Notes under the pieces: model-generated
What the model saw: only the letters and a program-made list of their open reading frames with translations
Database searches by the model: none
Told to the model about the DNA's origin: nothing
Made by a program: the position numbers and the translations under genes
From: Siphonodentalium dalli
Lineage: Eukaryota; Mollusca; Scaphopoda; Gadilida; Siphonodentaliidae
DNA: 64,000 nucleotides
Assembly: GCA_032622095.1 (NCBI GenBank)
Contig: CP136069.1
Coordinates: 50,144,760 to 50,208,759 of the forward strand
Direction of reading: 5' to 3'
In this document: piece after piece, positions 1-14,069 of the stretch
How positions within the stretch are numbered: the stretch's first letter is position 1
Layout: each line of letters begins with the position of its first letter

Positions 1-3000
1 CAAACACAGTTACTCAGGAAATTGAATTGGTGTGGGGAAAAATTCCCAAATGTTGTACTTGAATTGTTATAGGTCCATGGTGAGACCATTATTTCTCTTG
101 ATTTAAAAGGCAGAATTATCTTATTGATTATCTCATGTGTCTCCTCACGTTTTCACTTCTGTATTCTGACAACTCAGTTTAATTAACGAATCACTGAACA
201 ACGATAATTAATGAATTAAGAAACTCTTAGATGAATTAATGTATAAACAGAATAAAAACCAAATCCAGTTACTCAGGAAATTGAATTGGTGTGGGGAAAA
301 ATTCACAAATGTTGTACTTGAATTGTTATTGGTCCATGGTGAGACTATCATTTCTCTTGATTAAATAGGCAGAATTAACTCATTATCTCCTCACGTTTTC
401 AGTTCTGTATTCTGACCACTCAGTTTAATTAACGAATCGATGAACAACGATAATGAATGTATTAAGAAACTCTTAGATGAGTGAATGTATAGACAGAAAA
501 ATGCAAATCCAGTTACACAGGAAATTGAATTGGTGTGGGGAAAAATTCCCAAATGTTGTACTTGAATTGTTATTGGTCCATGGTGAGACTATCATTTCTC
601 TTGATTAAAAAGGCTGAATTAACTCATTGATTATCCTCACGTTTTCAGTTCTGTATTCTGACCACTCAGTTTATTTAACGAATCAATGAACAACAATAAT
701 TAATGTATTAAGAAACTCTTAGATGAGTGAATGTATAGACAGACAAATGCAAATCCAGTTACTCAGGAAATTGAATTGGTGTGGGGAAAAATTCCCAAAT
801 GTTGTACTTGAATTGTTATTGGTCCATGGTGAGACTATCATTTCTCTTGATTAAAAAGGCAGAATTAACTCATTGATTATCTCATGTGTCTTCTCACGTT
901 TTCAGTTCTGTATTCTGACCATTCATTTCAATTAACGAATCAATCAACAACTATAATTAATGTATTAAGAAACTCTTAGATGAGTGAATGTATAGAGAGA
1001 AAAATGCAAATCCAGTTACTCAGGAAATTGAATTGGTGTGGGGGAAATTCCCAAATGTTGTACTTGAATTGTTATTGGTCCATGGTGAGACTATAATTTC
1101 TCTTGATTAAATAGGCAGAATTAACTCAATATCTCCTCACGTTTTCAGTTCTGTATTCTGACCACTCAGTTTAATTAACGAATCATGAACAACGATAATT
1201 AATGTATTAAGAAACTCTTAGATGAGTGAATGTATAGACAAAAAAATGCAAATCCAGTTACACAGGTAATTGAATTGGTGTGGGGAAAAATTCCCAAATG
1301 TTGTACTTGAATTGTTATTGGTCCATGGTGAGACTATCATTTCTCTTGATTAAAAAGGCAGAATTAACTCATTGATTATCCTCACGTTTTCAGTTCTGTA
1401 TTCTGACCACTCAGTTTATTTAACGAATCAATGAACAACGATAATTAATGTATTAAGAAACTCTTAGATTAGTTAATGTATAGACAGAAAAATGCAAATC
1501 CAGTTACTCAGGAAATTGAATTGGTGTGGGGAAAAATTCCCAAATGTTGTACTTGAATTGTTATTGGTCCATGGTGAGACTATCATTTCTCTTGATTAAA
1601 AAGGCAGAATTAACTCATTGATTATCTCATTTGTCTTCTCACGTTTTCAGTTCTGTATTCTGACCATTCATTTCAATTAACGAATCAATCAACAACTATA
1701 ATTAATGCATTAAGAAACTCTTAAATGAGTGAATGTATAGACAGAAAAATGCAAATCCAGTTACTCAGGAAATTGAATTGGTGTGGGGAAAAATTCCCAA
1801 ATGTTGTACAGAAATTGAATTGGTGTGGGGAAAAATTACCAAATGTTGTACTTGAATTGTTATTGGTCCATGGTGAGACCATTATTTCTCTTGATTAAAG
1901 AGGCAGAATTAACTCATTGATTATCTCATTGTTTCCTCACGTTTTGAGTTATGTATTCTGACCACTCAGTTCAATTAACGAATCAATGAATTGGTGTGGG
2001 GAAAAATTCCCAAATGTTGTACTTGAATTGTTATTGGTCCATGGTGAGACCATTATTTCTCTTGATTAAAAAGGCCGAATTAACTCATTGATTATCTCAT
2101 GTGTCTCCTCACGTTTTCAGTTCTGTATTCTGACCACTCAGTTCAATTAACGAATCAATCAACAACTATAATTAATGTATTAAGAAACTCTTAGATGAGT
2201 GAATTTATAGACAGAAAAAAGCAAATCCAGTTACTCAAGAAATTGAATTGGTGTGGGGACATATTCCCAAATGTTGTACTTGAATTGTTATTGGTCCATG
2301 GTGAGACAATAATTTCTCTTGATTAAATAGGCAGAATTAACTCATTATCTCCTCACGTTTTCAGTTCTGTATTCTGACCACTCAGTTTAATTAACGAATC
2401 AATGAACAACGATAATTAATGTAAGATGAGTGAATGTATAGACAGAAAAATGCAAATCCAGTTACACAGGAAATTGAATTGGTGTGGGGAAAAATTCCCA
2501 AATGTTGTATTTGAATTGTTATTGGTCCATGGTGAGACTATCATTTCTCTTGATTAAAAAGGCAGAATTAACTCATTGATTATCTCATGTGTCTTCTCAC
2601 GTTTTCAGTTCTGTATTCTGACCATTCATTTCAATTAACGAATCAATCAACAACTATAATTAATGTATTAAGAAACTCTTAGATGAGTGAATGTATAGAG
2701 AGAAAAATGCAAATCCAGTTACTCAGGAAATTGAATTGGTGTGGGGGAAATTCCCAAATGTTGTACTTGAATTGTTATTGGTCCATGGTGAGACTATAAT
2801 TTCTCTTGATTAAATAGGCAGAATTAACTCAATATCTCCTCACGTTTTCAGTTCTGTATTCTGACCACTCAGTTTAATTAACGAATCAATGAACAACGAT
2901 AATTAATGTATTAAGAAACTCTTAGATGAGTGAATGTATAGACAAAAAAATGCAAATCCAGTTACACAGGAAATTGAATTGGTGTGAGGAAAAATTCCCA

Positions 3001-6000
3001 AATGTTGTACTTGAATTGTTATTGGTCCATGGTGAGACTATCATTTCTCTTGATTAAAAAGGCAGAATTAACTCATTGATTATCCTCACGTTTTCAGTTC
3101 TGTATTCTGACCACTCAGTTTATTTAACGAATCAATGAACAACGATAATTAATGTATTAAGAAACTCTTAGATTAGTTAATGTATAGACAGAAAAATGCA
3201 AATCCAGTTACTCAGGAAATTGAATTGGTGTGGGGAAAAATTCCCAAATGTTGTACTTGAATTGTTATTGGTCCATGATGAGACTATCATTTCTCTTGAT
3301 TAAAAAGGCAGAATTAACTCATTGATTATCTCATTTGTCTTCTCACGTTTTCAGTTCTGTATTCTGACCATTCATTTCAATTAACGAATCAATCAACAAC
3401 TATAATTAATGCATTAAGAAACTCTTAAATGAGTGAATGTATAGACAGAAAAATGCAAATCCAGTTACTCAGGAAATTGAATTGGTGTGGGGAAAAATTC
3501 CCAAATGTTGTACAGAAATTGAATTGGTGTGGGGAAAAATTACCAAATGTTGTACTTGAATTGTTATTGGTCCATGGTGAGACCATTATTTCTCTTGATT
3601 AAAGAGGCAGAATTAACTCATTGATTATCTCATTGTTTCCTCACGTTTTGAGTTCTGTATTCTGACCACTCAGTTCAATTAACGAATCAATGAATTGGTG
3701 TGGGGAAAAATTCCCAAATGTTGTACTTGTATTGTTATTGGTCCATGGTGAGACCATTATTTCTCTTGATTAAAAAGGCCGAATTAACTCATTGATTATC
3801 TTATGTGTCTCCTCACGTTTTCAGTTCTGTATTCTGACCACTCAGTTCAATTAACGAATCAATCAACAACTATAATTAATGTATTAAGAAACTCTTAGAT
3901 GAGTGAATTTATAGACAGAAAAAAGCAAATCCAGTTACTCAAGAAATTGAATTGGTGTGGGGAAAAATTCCCAAATGTTGTACTTGAATTGTTATTGATC
4001 CATGGTGAGACTATCATTTCTCTTGATTAAATAGACATAATTAACTCAATATCTCCTCACGTTTTCAGTTCTGTATTCTGACCACTCAGTTTATTTAACG
4101 AATCAATGAACAACAATAATTAATGTATTAAGAAACTCTTAGATGAGTCAATGTATAGACAGACAAATGCAAATCCAGTTACTCAGGAAATTGAATTGGT
4201 GTGGGGAAAAATTCCCAAATGTTGTACTTGAATTGTTATTGGTCCATGGTGAGACTATCATTTCTCTTGATTAAAAAGGCAGAATTAACTCATTGATTAT
4301 CTCATGTGTCTTCTCACGTTTTCAGTTCTGTATTCTGACCATTCATTTCAATTAACGAATCAATCAACAACTATAATTAATGTATTAAGAAACTCTTAGA
4401 TGAGTGAATGTATAGAGAGAAAAATGCAAATCCAGTTACTCAGGAAATTGAATTGGTGTGGGGGAAATTCCCAAATGTTGTACTTGAATTGTTATTGGTC
4501 CATGGTGAGACTATAATTTCTCTTGATTAAATAGGCAGAATTAACTCAATATCTCCTCACGTTTTCAGTTCTGTATTCTGACCACTCAGTTTAATTAACG
4601 AATCAATGAACAACGATAATTAATGTATTAAGAAACTCTTAGATGAGTGAATGTATAGACAAAAAAATGCAAATCCAGTTACACAGGAAATTGAATTGGT
4701 GTGAGGAAAAATTCCCAAATGTTGTACTTGAATTGTTATTGGTCCATGGTGAGACTATCATTTCTCTTGATTAAAAAGGCAGAATTAACTCATTGATTAT
4801 CCTCACGTTTTCAGTTCTGTATTCTGACCACTCAGTTTATTTAACGAATCAATGAACAACGATAATTAATGTATTAAGAAACTCTTAGATTAGTTAATGT
4901 ATAGACAGAAAAATGCAAATCCAGTTACTCAGGAAATTGAATTGGTGTGGGGAAAAATTCCCAAATGTTGTACTTGAATTGTTATTGGTCCATGATGAGA
5001 CTATCATTTCTCTTGATTAAAAAGGCAGAATTAACTCATTGATTATCTCATTTGTCTTCTCACGTTTTCAGTTCTGTATTCTGACCATTCATTTCAATTA
5101 ACGAATCAATCAACAACTATAATTAATGCATTAAGAAACTCTTAAATGAGTGAATGTATAGACAGAAAAATGCAAATCCAGTTACTCAGGAAATTGAATT
5201 GGTGTGGGGAAAAATTCCCAAATGTTGTACAGAAATTGAATTGGTGTGGGGAAAAATTACCAAATGTTGTACTTGAATTGTTATTGGTCCATGGTGAGAC
5301 CATTATTTCTCTTGATTAAAGAGGCAGAATTAACTCATTGATTATCTCATTGTTTCCTCACGTTTTGAGTTCTGTATTCTGACCACTCAGTTCAATTAAC
5401 GAATCAATGAATTGGTGTGGGGAAAAATTCCCAAATGTTGTACTTGAATTGTTATTGGTCCATGGTGAGACCATTATTTCTCTTGATTAAAAAGGCCGAA
5501 TTAACTCATTGATTATCTCATGTGTCTCCTCACGTTTTCAGTTCTGTATTCTGACCACTCAGTTCAATTAACGAATCAATCAACAACTATAATTAATGTA
5601 TTAAGAAACTCTTAGATGAGTGAATTTATAGACAGAAAAAAGCAAATCCAGTTACTCAAGAAATTGAATTGGTGTGGGGAAAAATTCCCAAATGTTGTAC
5701 TTGAATTGTTATTGATCCATGGTGAGACTATCATTTCTCTTGATTAAATAGGCATAATTAACTCAATATCTCCTCACGTTTTCAGTTCTGTATTCTGACC
5801 ACTCAGTTTATTTAACGAATCAATGAACAACAATAATTAATGTATTAAGAAACTCTTAGATGAGTCAATGTATAGACAGACAAATGCAAATCCAGTTACT
5901 CAGGAAATTGAATTGGTGTGGGGAAAAATTCCCAAATGTTGTACTTGAATTGTTATTGGTCCATGGTGAGACTATCATTTCTCTTGATTAAAAAGGCAGA

Positions 6001-9000
6001 ATTAACTCATTGATTATCTCATGTGTCTTCTCACGTTTTCAGTTCTGTATTCTGACCATTCATTTCAATTAACGAATCAATCAACAACTATAATTAATGT
6101 ATTAAGAAACTCTTAGATGAGTGAATGTATAGAGAGAAAAATGCAAATCCAGTTACTCAGGAAATTGAATTGGTGTGGGGGAAATTCCCAAATGTTGTAC
6201 TTGAATTGTTATTGGTCCATGGTGAGACTATAATTTCTCTTGATTAAATAGGCAGAATTAACTCAATATCTCCTCACGTTTTCAGTTCTGTATTCTGACC
6301 ACTCAGTTTAATTAACGAATCAATGAACAACGATAATTAATGTATTAAGAAACTCTTAGATGAGTGAATGTATAGACAAAAAAATGCAAATCCAGTTACA
6401 CAGGAAATTGAATTGGTGTGGGGAAAAATTCCCAAATGTTGTACTTTAATTGTTATTGGTCCATGGTGAGACTATCATTTCTCTTGATTAAAAAGGCAGA
6501 ATTAACTCATTGATTATCCTCACGTTTTCAGTTCTGTATTCTGACCACTCAGTTTATTTAACGAATCAATGAACAACGATAATTAATGTATTAAGAAACT
6601 CTTAGATTAGTTAATGTATAGACAGAAAAATGCAAATCCAGTTACTCAGGAAATTGAATTGGTGTGGGGAAAAATTCCCAAATGTTGTACTTGAATTGTT
6701 ATTGGTCCATGGTGAGACTATCATTTCTCTTGATTAAAAAGGCAGAATTAACTCATTGATTATCTCATTTGTCTTCTCACGTTTTCAGTTCTGTATTCTG
6801 ACCATTCATTTCAATTAACGAATCAATCAACAACTATAATTAATGCATTAAGAAACTCTTAAATGAGTGAATGTATAGACAGAAAAATGCAAATCCAGTT
6901 ACTCAGGAAATTGAATTGGTGTGGGGAAAAATTCCCAAATGTTGTACAGAAATTGAATTTGTGTGGGGAAAAATTACCAAATGTTGTACTTGAATTGTTA
7001 TTGGTCCATGGTGAGACCATTATTTCTCTTGATTAAAGAGGCAGAATTAACTCATTGATTATCTCATTGTTTCCTCACGTTTTGAGTTCTGTATTCTGAC
7101 CACTCAGTTCAATTAACGAATCAATGAATTGGTGTGGGGAAAAATTCCCAAATGTTGTACTTGAATTGTTATTGGTCCATGGTGAGACCATTATTTCTCT
7201 TGATTAAAAAGGCCGAATTAACTCATTGATTATCTCATGTGTCTCCTCACGTTTTCAGTTCTGTATTCTGACCACTCAGTTCAATTAACGAATCAATCAA
7301 CAACTATAATTAATGTATTAAGAAACTCTTAGATGAGTGAATTTATAGACAGAAAAAAGCAAATCCAGTTACTCAAGAAATTGAATTGATGTGGGGAAAA
7401 ATTCCCAAATGTTGTACTTGAATTGTTATTGGTCCATGGTGAGACTATCATTTCTCTTGATTAAATAGGCAGAATTAACTCATTATCTCCTCACGTTTTC
7501 AGTTCTGTATTCTGACCACTCAGTTTAATTAACGAATCAATGAACAACGATAATGCATGTATTAAGAAACTCTTAGATGAGTGAATGTATAGACAGAAAA
7601 ATGCAAATCCAGTTACACAGGAAATTGAATTGGTGTGGGGAAAAATTCCCAAATGTTGTACTTGAATTGTTATTGGTCCATGGTGAGACTATCATTTCTC
7701 TTGATTAAAAAGGCAGAATTAACTCATTGATTATCCTCACGTTTTCAGTTCTGTATTCTGACCACTCAGTTTATTTAACGAATCAATGAACAACGATAAT
7801 TAATGTATTAAGAATATCTTAGATGAGTGAATGTATAGACAGAAAAATGCAAATCCAGTTACTCAGGAAATTGAATTGGTGTGGGGAAAAATTCCCAAAT
7901 GTTGTACTTGAATTGTTATTGGTCCATGGTGAAACTATCATTTCTCTTGATTAAAAAGGCAGAATTAATTCATTGATTATCTCATGTGTCTTCTCGCGTT
8001 TTCAGTTCTGTATTCTGACCATTCAGTTCAATTAACGAATCAATCAACAACTATAATTAATGTATTAAGAAACTCTTAGATGAGTGAATGTATAGAGAGA
8101 AAAATGCAAATCCAGTTACTCAGGAAATTGAATTGGTGTGGGGAAAAATTCCCAAATGTTGTACTTGAATTGTTATTGGTCCATGGTGAGACTATCATTT
8201 CTCTTGATTAAAAAGGCAGAATTAACTCATTGATTATCCTCACGTTTTCAGTTCTGTATTCTGACCACTCAGTTTATTTAACGAATCAATGAACAACGAT
8301 AATTAATGTATTAAGAAACTCTTAGATTAGTTAATGTATAGACAGAAAAATGCAAATCCAGTTACTCAGGAAATTGAATTGGTGTGGGGAAAAATTCCCA
8401 AATGTTGTACTTGAATTGTTATTGGTCCATGGTGAGACTATCATTTCTCTTGATTAAAAAGGCAGAATTAACTCATTGATTATCTCATTTGTCTTCTCAC
8501 GTTTTCAGTTCTGTATTCTGACCATTCATTTCAATTAACGAATCAATCAACAACTATAATTAATGCATTAAGAAACTCTTAAATGAGTGAATGTATAGAC
8601 AGAAAAATGCAAATCCAGTTACTCAGGAAATTGAATTGGTGTGGGGAAAAATTCCCAAATGTTGTACAGAAATTGAATTTATGTGGGGAAAAATTACCAA
8701 ATGTTGTACTTGAATTGTTATTGGTCCATGGTGAGACCATTATTTCTCTTGATTAAAGAGGCAGAATTAACTCATTGATTATCTCATTGTTTCCTCACGT
8801 TTTGAGTTCTGTATTCTGACCACTCAGTTCAATTAACGAATCAATGAATTGGTGTGGGGAAAAATTCCCAAATGTTGTACTTGAATTGTTATTGGTCCAT
8901 GGTGAGACCATTATTTCTCTTGATTAAAAAGGCCGAATTAACTCATTGATTATCTCATGTGTCTCCTCACGTTTTCAGTTCTGTATTCTGACCACTCAGT

Positions 9001-10729
9001 TCAATTAACGAATCAATCAACAACTATAATTAATGTATTAAGAAACTCTTAGATGAGTGAATTTATAGACAGAAAAAAGCAAATCCAGTTACTCAAGAAA
9101 TTGAATTGGTGTGGGGAAAAATTCCCAAATGTTGTACTTGAATTGTTATTGGTCCATGGTGAGACTATCATTTCTCTTGATTAAATAGGCAGAATTAACT
9201 CATTATCTCCTCACGTTTTCAGTTCTGTATTCTGACCACTCAGTTTAATTAACGAATCAATGAACAACGATAATGCATGTATTAAGAAACTCTTAGATGA
9301 GTGAATGTATAGACAGAAAAATGCAAATCCAGTTACACAGGAAATTGAATTGGTGTGGGGAAAAATTCCCAAATGTTGTACTTGAATTGTTATTGGTCCA
9401 TGGTGAGACTATCATTTCTCTTGATTAAAAAGGCAGAATTAACTCATTGATTATCCTCACGTTTTCAGTTCTGTATTCTGACCACTCAGTTTATTTAACG
9501 AATCAATGAACAACGATAATTAATGTATTAAGAAAATCTTAGATGAGTGAATGTATAGACAGAAAAATGCAAATCCAGTTACTCAGGAAATTGAATTGGT
9601 GTGGGGAAAAATTCCCAAATGTTGTACTTGAATTGTTATTGGTCCATGGTGAAACTATCATTTCTCTTGATTAAAAAGGCAGAATTAATTCATTGATTAT
9701 CTCATGTGTCATCTCGCGTTTTCAGTTCTGTATTCTGACCATTCAGTTCAATTAACGAATCAATCAACAACTATAATTAATGTATTAAGAAACTCTTAGA
9801 TGAGTGAATGTATAGAGAGAAAAATGCAAATCCAGTTACTCAGGAAATTGAATTGGTGTGGGGAAAAATTCCCAAATGTTGTACTTGAATTGTTATTGGT
9901 CCATGGTGAGACTATCATTTCTCTTGATTAAATAGGCAGAATTAACTCATTATCTCCTCACGTTTTCAGTTCTGTGTTCTGACCACTCAGTTTAATTAAC
10001 GAATCAATGAACAACGATAATTAATGTAAGATGAGTGAATGTATAGACAGAAAAATGCAAATCCAGTTACACAGGAAATTGAATTGGTGTGGGGAAAAAT
10101 TCCCAAATGTTGTACTTGAATTGTTATTGGTCCATGGTGAGACTATCATTTCTCTTGATTAAAAAGGCAGAATTAACTCATTGATTATCCTCACGTTTTC
10201 AGTTCTGTATTCTGACCACTCAGTTTATTTAACGAATCAATGAACAACGATAATTAATGTATTAAGAAACTCTTAGATTAGTTAATGTATAGACAGAAAC
10301 ATGCAAATCCAGTTACTCAGGAAATTGAATTGGTCTGGGGAAAAATTCCCAAATGTTGTACTTGAATTGTTATTGGTCCATGGTGAGACTATCATTTCTC
10401 TTGAATAAAAAGGCAGAATTAACTCATTGATTATCTCATTTGTCTTCTCACGTTTTCAGTTCTGTATTCTGACCATTCATTTCAATTAACGAATCAATCA
10501 ACAACTATAATTAATGCATTAAGAAACTCTTAAATGAGTGAATGTATAGACAGAAAAATGCAAATCCAGTTACTCAGGAAATTGAATTGGTGTGGGGAAA
10601 AATTCCCAAATGTTGTACAGAAATTGAATTGGTGTGGGGAAAAATTACCAAATGTTGTACTTGAATTGTTATTGGTCCATGGTGAGACCATTATTTCTCT
10701 TGATTAAAAAGGCAGAATTAACTCATTGA
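1..10729 (+). repeat. Satellite array, ~245-bp monomer, ~1.7-kb higher-order repeat
   Basis: The whole stretch is built from an AT-rich monomer of about 240-257 bp. Units begin near AAATCCAGTTACTCAGG at about 261, 505, 751, 1008, 1249, 1496 and 1753. Landmarks within each unit are TTGGTGTGGGGAAAAATTCC, TTGGTCCATGGTGAGAC and TTAATTAACGAATCAATGAA. A marker junction, where a monomer breaks off after TTGTACA and restarts at GAAATTGAATTGGTG, recurs at 1805, 3509, 5226, 6943, 8663 and 10614. Its spacing is 1704, 1717, 1717, 1720 and 1951 bp, so about seven near-full monomers plus a partial one form a higher-order unit. The last interval carries roughly one extra monomer. The array runs off the left edge of the window. 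No significant ORF is present. The right edge is abrupt and lies next to a Helitron 3' end. Confidence 0.97.
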
Positions 10730-10797
10730 AAAACAAAAAGTCATGTTTCTGACAAAGCCATGAGACGAACCACGCCAGTGGCGGGCTAACCTGCTAG
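10730..10797 (+). mobile_element. Helitron 3' terminus next to the satellite
   Basis: These 68 bp show the classic Helitron 3' end: a short GC-rich hairpin (CGCCAGTGGCG, 10773-10783), then a 10-bp spacer and CTAG (10794-10797). The same end recurs on the minus strand at 17003 and 17986 with the block GCCAGTGGCGGGCTAACC. The upstream part, including AAAAAGTCATGTTTCTGAC, also matches the element at 17003. No 5' end of this copy is visible, because the satellite occupies the place where the element body should be. Either the satellite grew inside the Helitron or the Helitron end was inserted at the array edge. Confidence 0.8.
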
Positions 10798-11249
10798 TCT
10801 ACTATATATTTTGGGACTTCTGTCTGTCTGTTTGTTTGTTTGTTGGTTAGCAATGGCCGGGAAAACTGCAGGACGGATTTCGACGAAATTTGATACCTAG
10901 GGGTACTTTTGTCCGAAGAGTGTTTTGGACGGGTCAAATCGTGACCCGACCTGACCTTGACCTTCAAAATGGTCAATTCAAGGTCAAATCGCGCCGAACG
11001 ACGGGATTTGGACGAAATTTGATACCTAGGTGTACTTTTGTCAGGGGAGTGTTTTGGATGGGTCAAATTGTGACCCCGACCTGACCGTTACATTCAAAAT
11101 GATCAATACAAGGTCAAATCGCGCCTTTCGACGGATTTCGCTGTTATATCCACGGAGGTTTTCAAAACCAACTATTTGAAAATTGGTATCTGAAGTCCGG
11201 ATGAAAGCAGAGGGGAAACAGCCCGGACGAAGTCGGGTTACCCTGCTAG
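10798..11249 (+). mobile_element. Nonautonomous Helitron, complete, head-to-tail with the preceding end
   Basis: The element starts with TC (TCTACTATATATTTTGGGAC) exactly after the CTAG of the preceding Helitron. It ends with a bulged hairpin CCCGGACGAAGTCGGG (11222-11237), a spacer, CTAG (11246-11249) and a following T. The body holds GTCTGTCTGTTTGTTTG near the 5' end and two similar blocks with GACGAAATTTGATACCTAGG, TGTTTTGGA and paired AGGTCA-type motifs. It has no Rep or helicase coding, so it is nonautonomous at 452 bp. Small ORFs on both strands here are by-products of the repeats. Confidence 0.82.
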
Positions 11250-12142
11250 TTTTATATATGCTTAATGATATGATATTGAGGGCGTTACAATTTCTGACAA
11301 TAGTTTCATTGTTGACGTTTGTGCCGTGACATTTAATTTGTTGGTGTTGAAAAGTGGCTTTATCTTTATGAATAGTATAATAGGGTAATTGCAGCCCTAT
11401 ATGTGTTTATAAGCAGGGGACTATCATAATTATTTCAGGTGAAATAGTTATGAGAGTTTATGACACAAAACAGAATGAACGAGTCGAGCGGCCGTGGTTA
11501 CGTAGCACGAAAATCGGAGATTTGGAAAAAAGTAGGTCAGATAATTCATAATTAAGAGAATAGAAACAACCACATAAATAATATATATCTTCAAAACGTT
11601 GGTGGTGGTGGTCGTGGTGGTCGTGGTTGTCCTTTCTGTAGAGAAATATTGGCACTATCTTGCCAATAAACGGTGTTTGTAAGAATATTTTGCACAATTT
11701 GAACGAGCGAAACAATGTTCACGTCCGGTCGGTGCGCGCGCGCATCCTACTCCTCGTGGCTTTGTTGCAATGCCATTACAATATGTTGCGTAAATTAATT
11801 ATTAAAATAAAAATATTGTTTTTAAATCATCTATCGGGATTCATAATATACAGAGGTACCGAATATGATACTCACGATGGGATGGTCTGTTCAAATTCTT
11901 GGAATGGTTGTTCTTGTACATGTCTTCCTCTCAAATCATCAATGAAAGTTGCACTACACATTTGGATATTAACCCGATCAAAGCAATAATCTGCCAGTCC
12001 GTCAAAGTCTTCTAGAACTGTTGAAGATATAGATGCAAAAGTTTATTCAACATAACTATCTTAAACGTAACCAAAACAAGATATAACAGTTAACCTATTA
12101 CATATACAATACGTATCTCAAAACTGCAAAACTCTATCTCAT
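11250..12142. other. Unassigned stretch
   Basis: I see no gene here. A short GGTGGTGGTCGTGG-type simple repeat lies at about 11601-11630. Small ORFs on either strand across 11458-11989 lack recognisable motifs and are not supported as genes. Confidence 0.5.
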
Positions 12143-12895
12143 CAGGGGGGGGGGTCGGAAAAATATTTCAGGCACGTATGCTGATTTTTTCCTTTCGACC
12201 CTTGTTGGGACCCACCTACCCCCGCGACCAAATTTTTTTCCGTTTTCGGCAGTTTTTTCCGACCATTTTTTGACACCCACCCCCCTTTTAACACTAAAAC
12301 ACAGATTTGCGGGGGGAATTCACTATAAACAGCTGTATATGAATTGCTGTGCATATTATTTGTCATGGATGTTAACATTGACATGTAAATAGGAACGAGT
12401 CATTTTAGGGTCATTCAGCAAAACAAAATGGCTGCCAGCGGCCATCTTGGATTTTAAAATTCAATCCATTAGCATGGGCTACAGGCTATACTGTTTGTCT
12501 GATCTGCATGAGTCATTTTGGGGTCATTCGGCTATAAAACATGGCCGCCAGCAGCCATCTTGTATTTTAGTCTTTGCATGACTAAATCCTTTGGCATGGG
12601 CTACATGTCGTACCTTTGGTCGGATCATCATGAAATTTGTATTTTATTACAGGTGTGTAAATTTGATTAGCTTGGTTTAATATAAGATATTAAGACAGTC
12701 TTTGTTTAAAAAATTGTCGTTACGAAATTTATGTTTGAATTTACCTTGGACTGACAGCTGGGACTGACACCCATTTGCAACAAAATACAACACGATAACT
12801 GTTGCAGTCAGTTAAGCAGTTAGAATTACATTATTTCTCTCATTCTAATGTGTTTCAAGCCAAACTCATTGCAAAAACAGTCAAAAAGCCTTTTT
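12143..12895 (+). mobile_element. hAT-like element, left end and body, right end missing
   Basis: It begins CAGGGGGGGGGGTCGGAAAA and shares its first ~310 bp with the complete element at 38961 (landmarks TTTCAGGCACGTATG, CAGTTTTTTCCGACCATTTT, AAACAGCTGTATATGAATT). The part from about 12640 to 12890 matches the reverse complement of 25440-25680. Two copies of a block with GGCCATCTTG and GAGTCATTTT lie near 12395-12580. The copy at 38961 lacks about 300 bp present here, so this one shows a longer version of the family. The expected right inverted terminus is absent; the copy dissolves in a T-rich run at about 12890-12912. Confidence 0.65.
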
Positions 12896-13079
12896 TTTTT
12901 CTTCTTTTTTTTCATTATATTACACATTTATGTGCAGAACAATATCTGATAACAACGATTGCATTGATATATAGACATATAGACGGGAATGGTGGGGGTT
13001 CGACATTCGTACACAACTCACACGCACCTTGCATACACCTTGATATATTAATAACATTGTATGCGTACATGTATTCACG

Positions 13080-13097
13080 TATATATATATATATATG
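13080..13097. repeat. (TA)n microsatellite
   Basis: A short run of alternating T and A lies within an AT-rich stretch (12896-13160) where I see nothing else. Confidence 0.8.
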
Positions 13098-13664
13098 TTG
13101 TTATGCTAGTTATATTCTGTCTTAAATTTGTTCATGAACTTTGGACTGGTTTGCCGAATCTCAGATTGTAAACTCGGACTGTTTACTATTCAAGATAATT
13201 ATGTTCCCTGTTAAGTTATAGTTATGTGTGTGCCCTATTGTTTGTTGCATGGCTTTCATTAGGTCCCCACACTCGAGTTGGAAATGGTTCAGATCGTCGG
13301 AGTTCAGTGCAATATATCGATACGACTTATATCGTAATTCAAATTCTCGAATGAGCAATTTCAGAGAGAGTTCGTTGGGGTTAAATATTTCAGAATTGAT
13401 AGTATAAGAAAGTTTAGTTTGTTGTTTTTATTTTGAGCACCAATCCCAAAAAGAATGTTTTTCCGAGAAAGCGAGATACAAACGTTCTTACAAATGGACA
13501 GTCAAAGAAAATATGCGATATTGATTCATTTGCGACGTTACATCTGAGACATAGACGTCTGACCGCATTCGCATTATGTTCAAACGTCTGTTCGTGCCTA
13601 TTACTTTAAACATATTTTATTGTAAATTAATTTACAACGGGATTGGTGTACAAGTTTTGACAAC

Positions 13665-14069
13665 TTACAATGTCCCCGCTCCCAGATTCGTGCCTATAAT
13701 TCTAGTATTCGGTATTGAAACCAGCGTAGTTTTGTGTCGACTAATAGTTTGAAGGGTGATAAAAATATGTTTCCAGTGAAGGGAACACCTTAATTCATTT
13801 TCCCATTTCATTTGCGACGATGATTGTCCTATATTAGTCGCCTTTATGAATTCATCGTAAACATTTCTGCAACCTCGCTCATTCTGAAGTAGTGATACTA
13901 TATTTTCAGGAATGATTGGATTTTGAACCCTGACGATAGTTTGATCGGTCGGTTTTAATAACCTATTAATTTGTCTGTTTAAGCCGTGTAAAGTGATAAA
14001 GTTTGTGGTGATGTTGTTCTTAGTTCTAAGATTTTCGATGGAATGTAGCTTATTGTCTTCGGTGAACAT
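13665..14069 (-). pseudogene. LINE ORF2 C-terminal region
   Basis: A 134-residue open stretch continues the L1/Tx1-type protein after the RT core. The segment with MKWENELRCSLHWKHIF resembles the conserved region after the thumb in this clade. Upstream, between 14070 and 14215, the reading shifts frame at least once: one frame gives TIWNNDELLIDD, another NEDVAEWKDKGII. Downstream (about 13440-13570) another frame gives a Cys/His-rich tail, RCNVANESISHIFFDCPF. The starting Met is only the first ATG in a decayed reading frame. Confidence 0.7.

Noticed and set aside
1-10729. Regular repeats that might suggest a CRISPR array
   Set aside because: Units of about 245 bp are repeated throughout with no unique spacers and no cas-like genes; the context is eukaryotic. 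This is a satellite.
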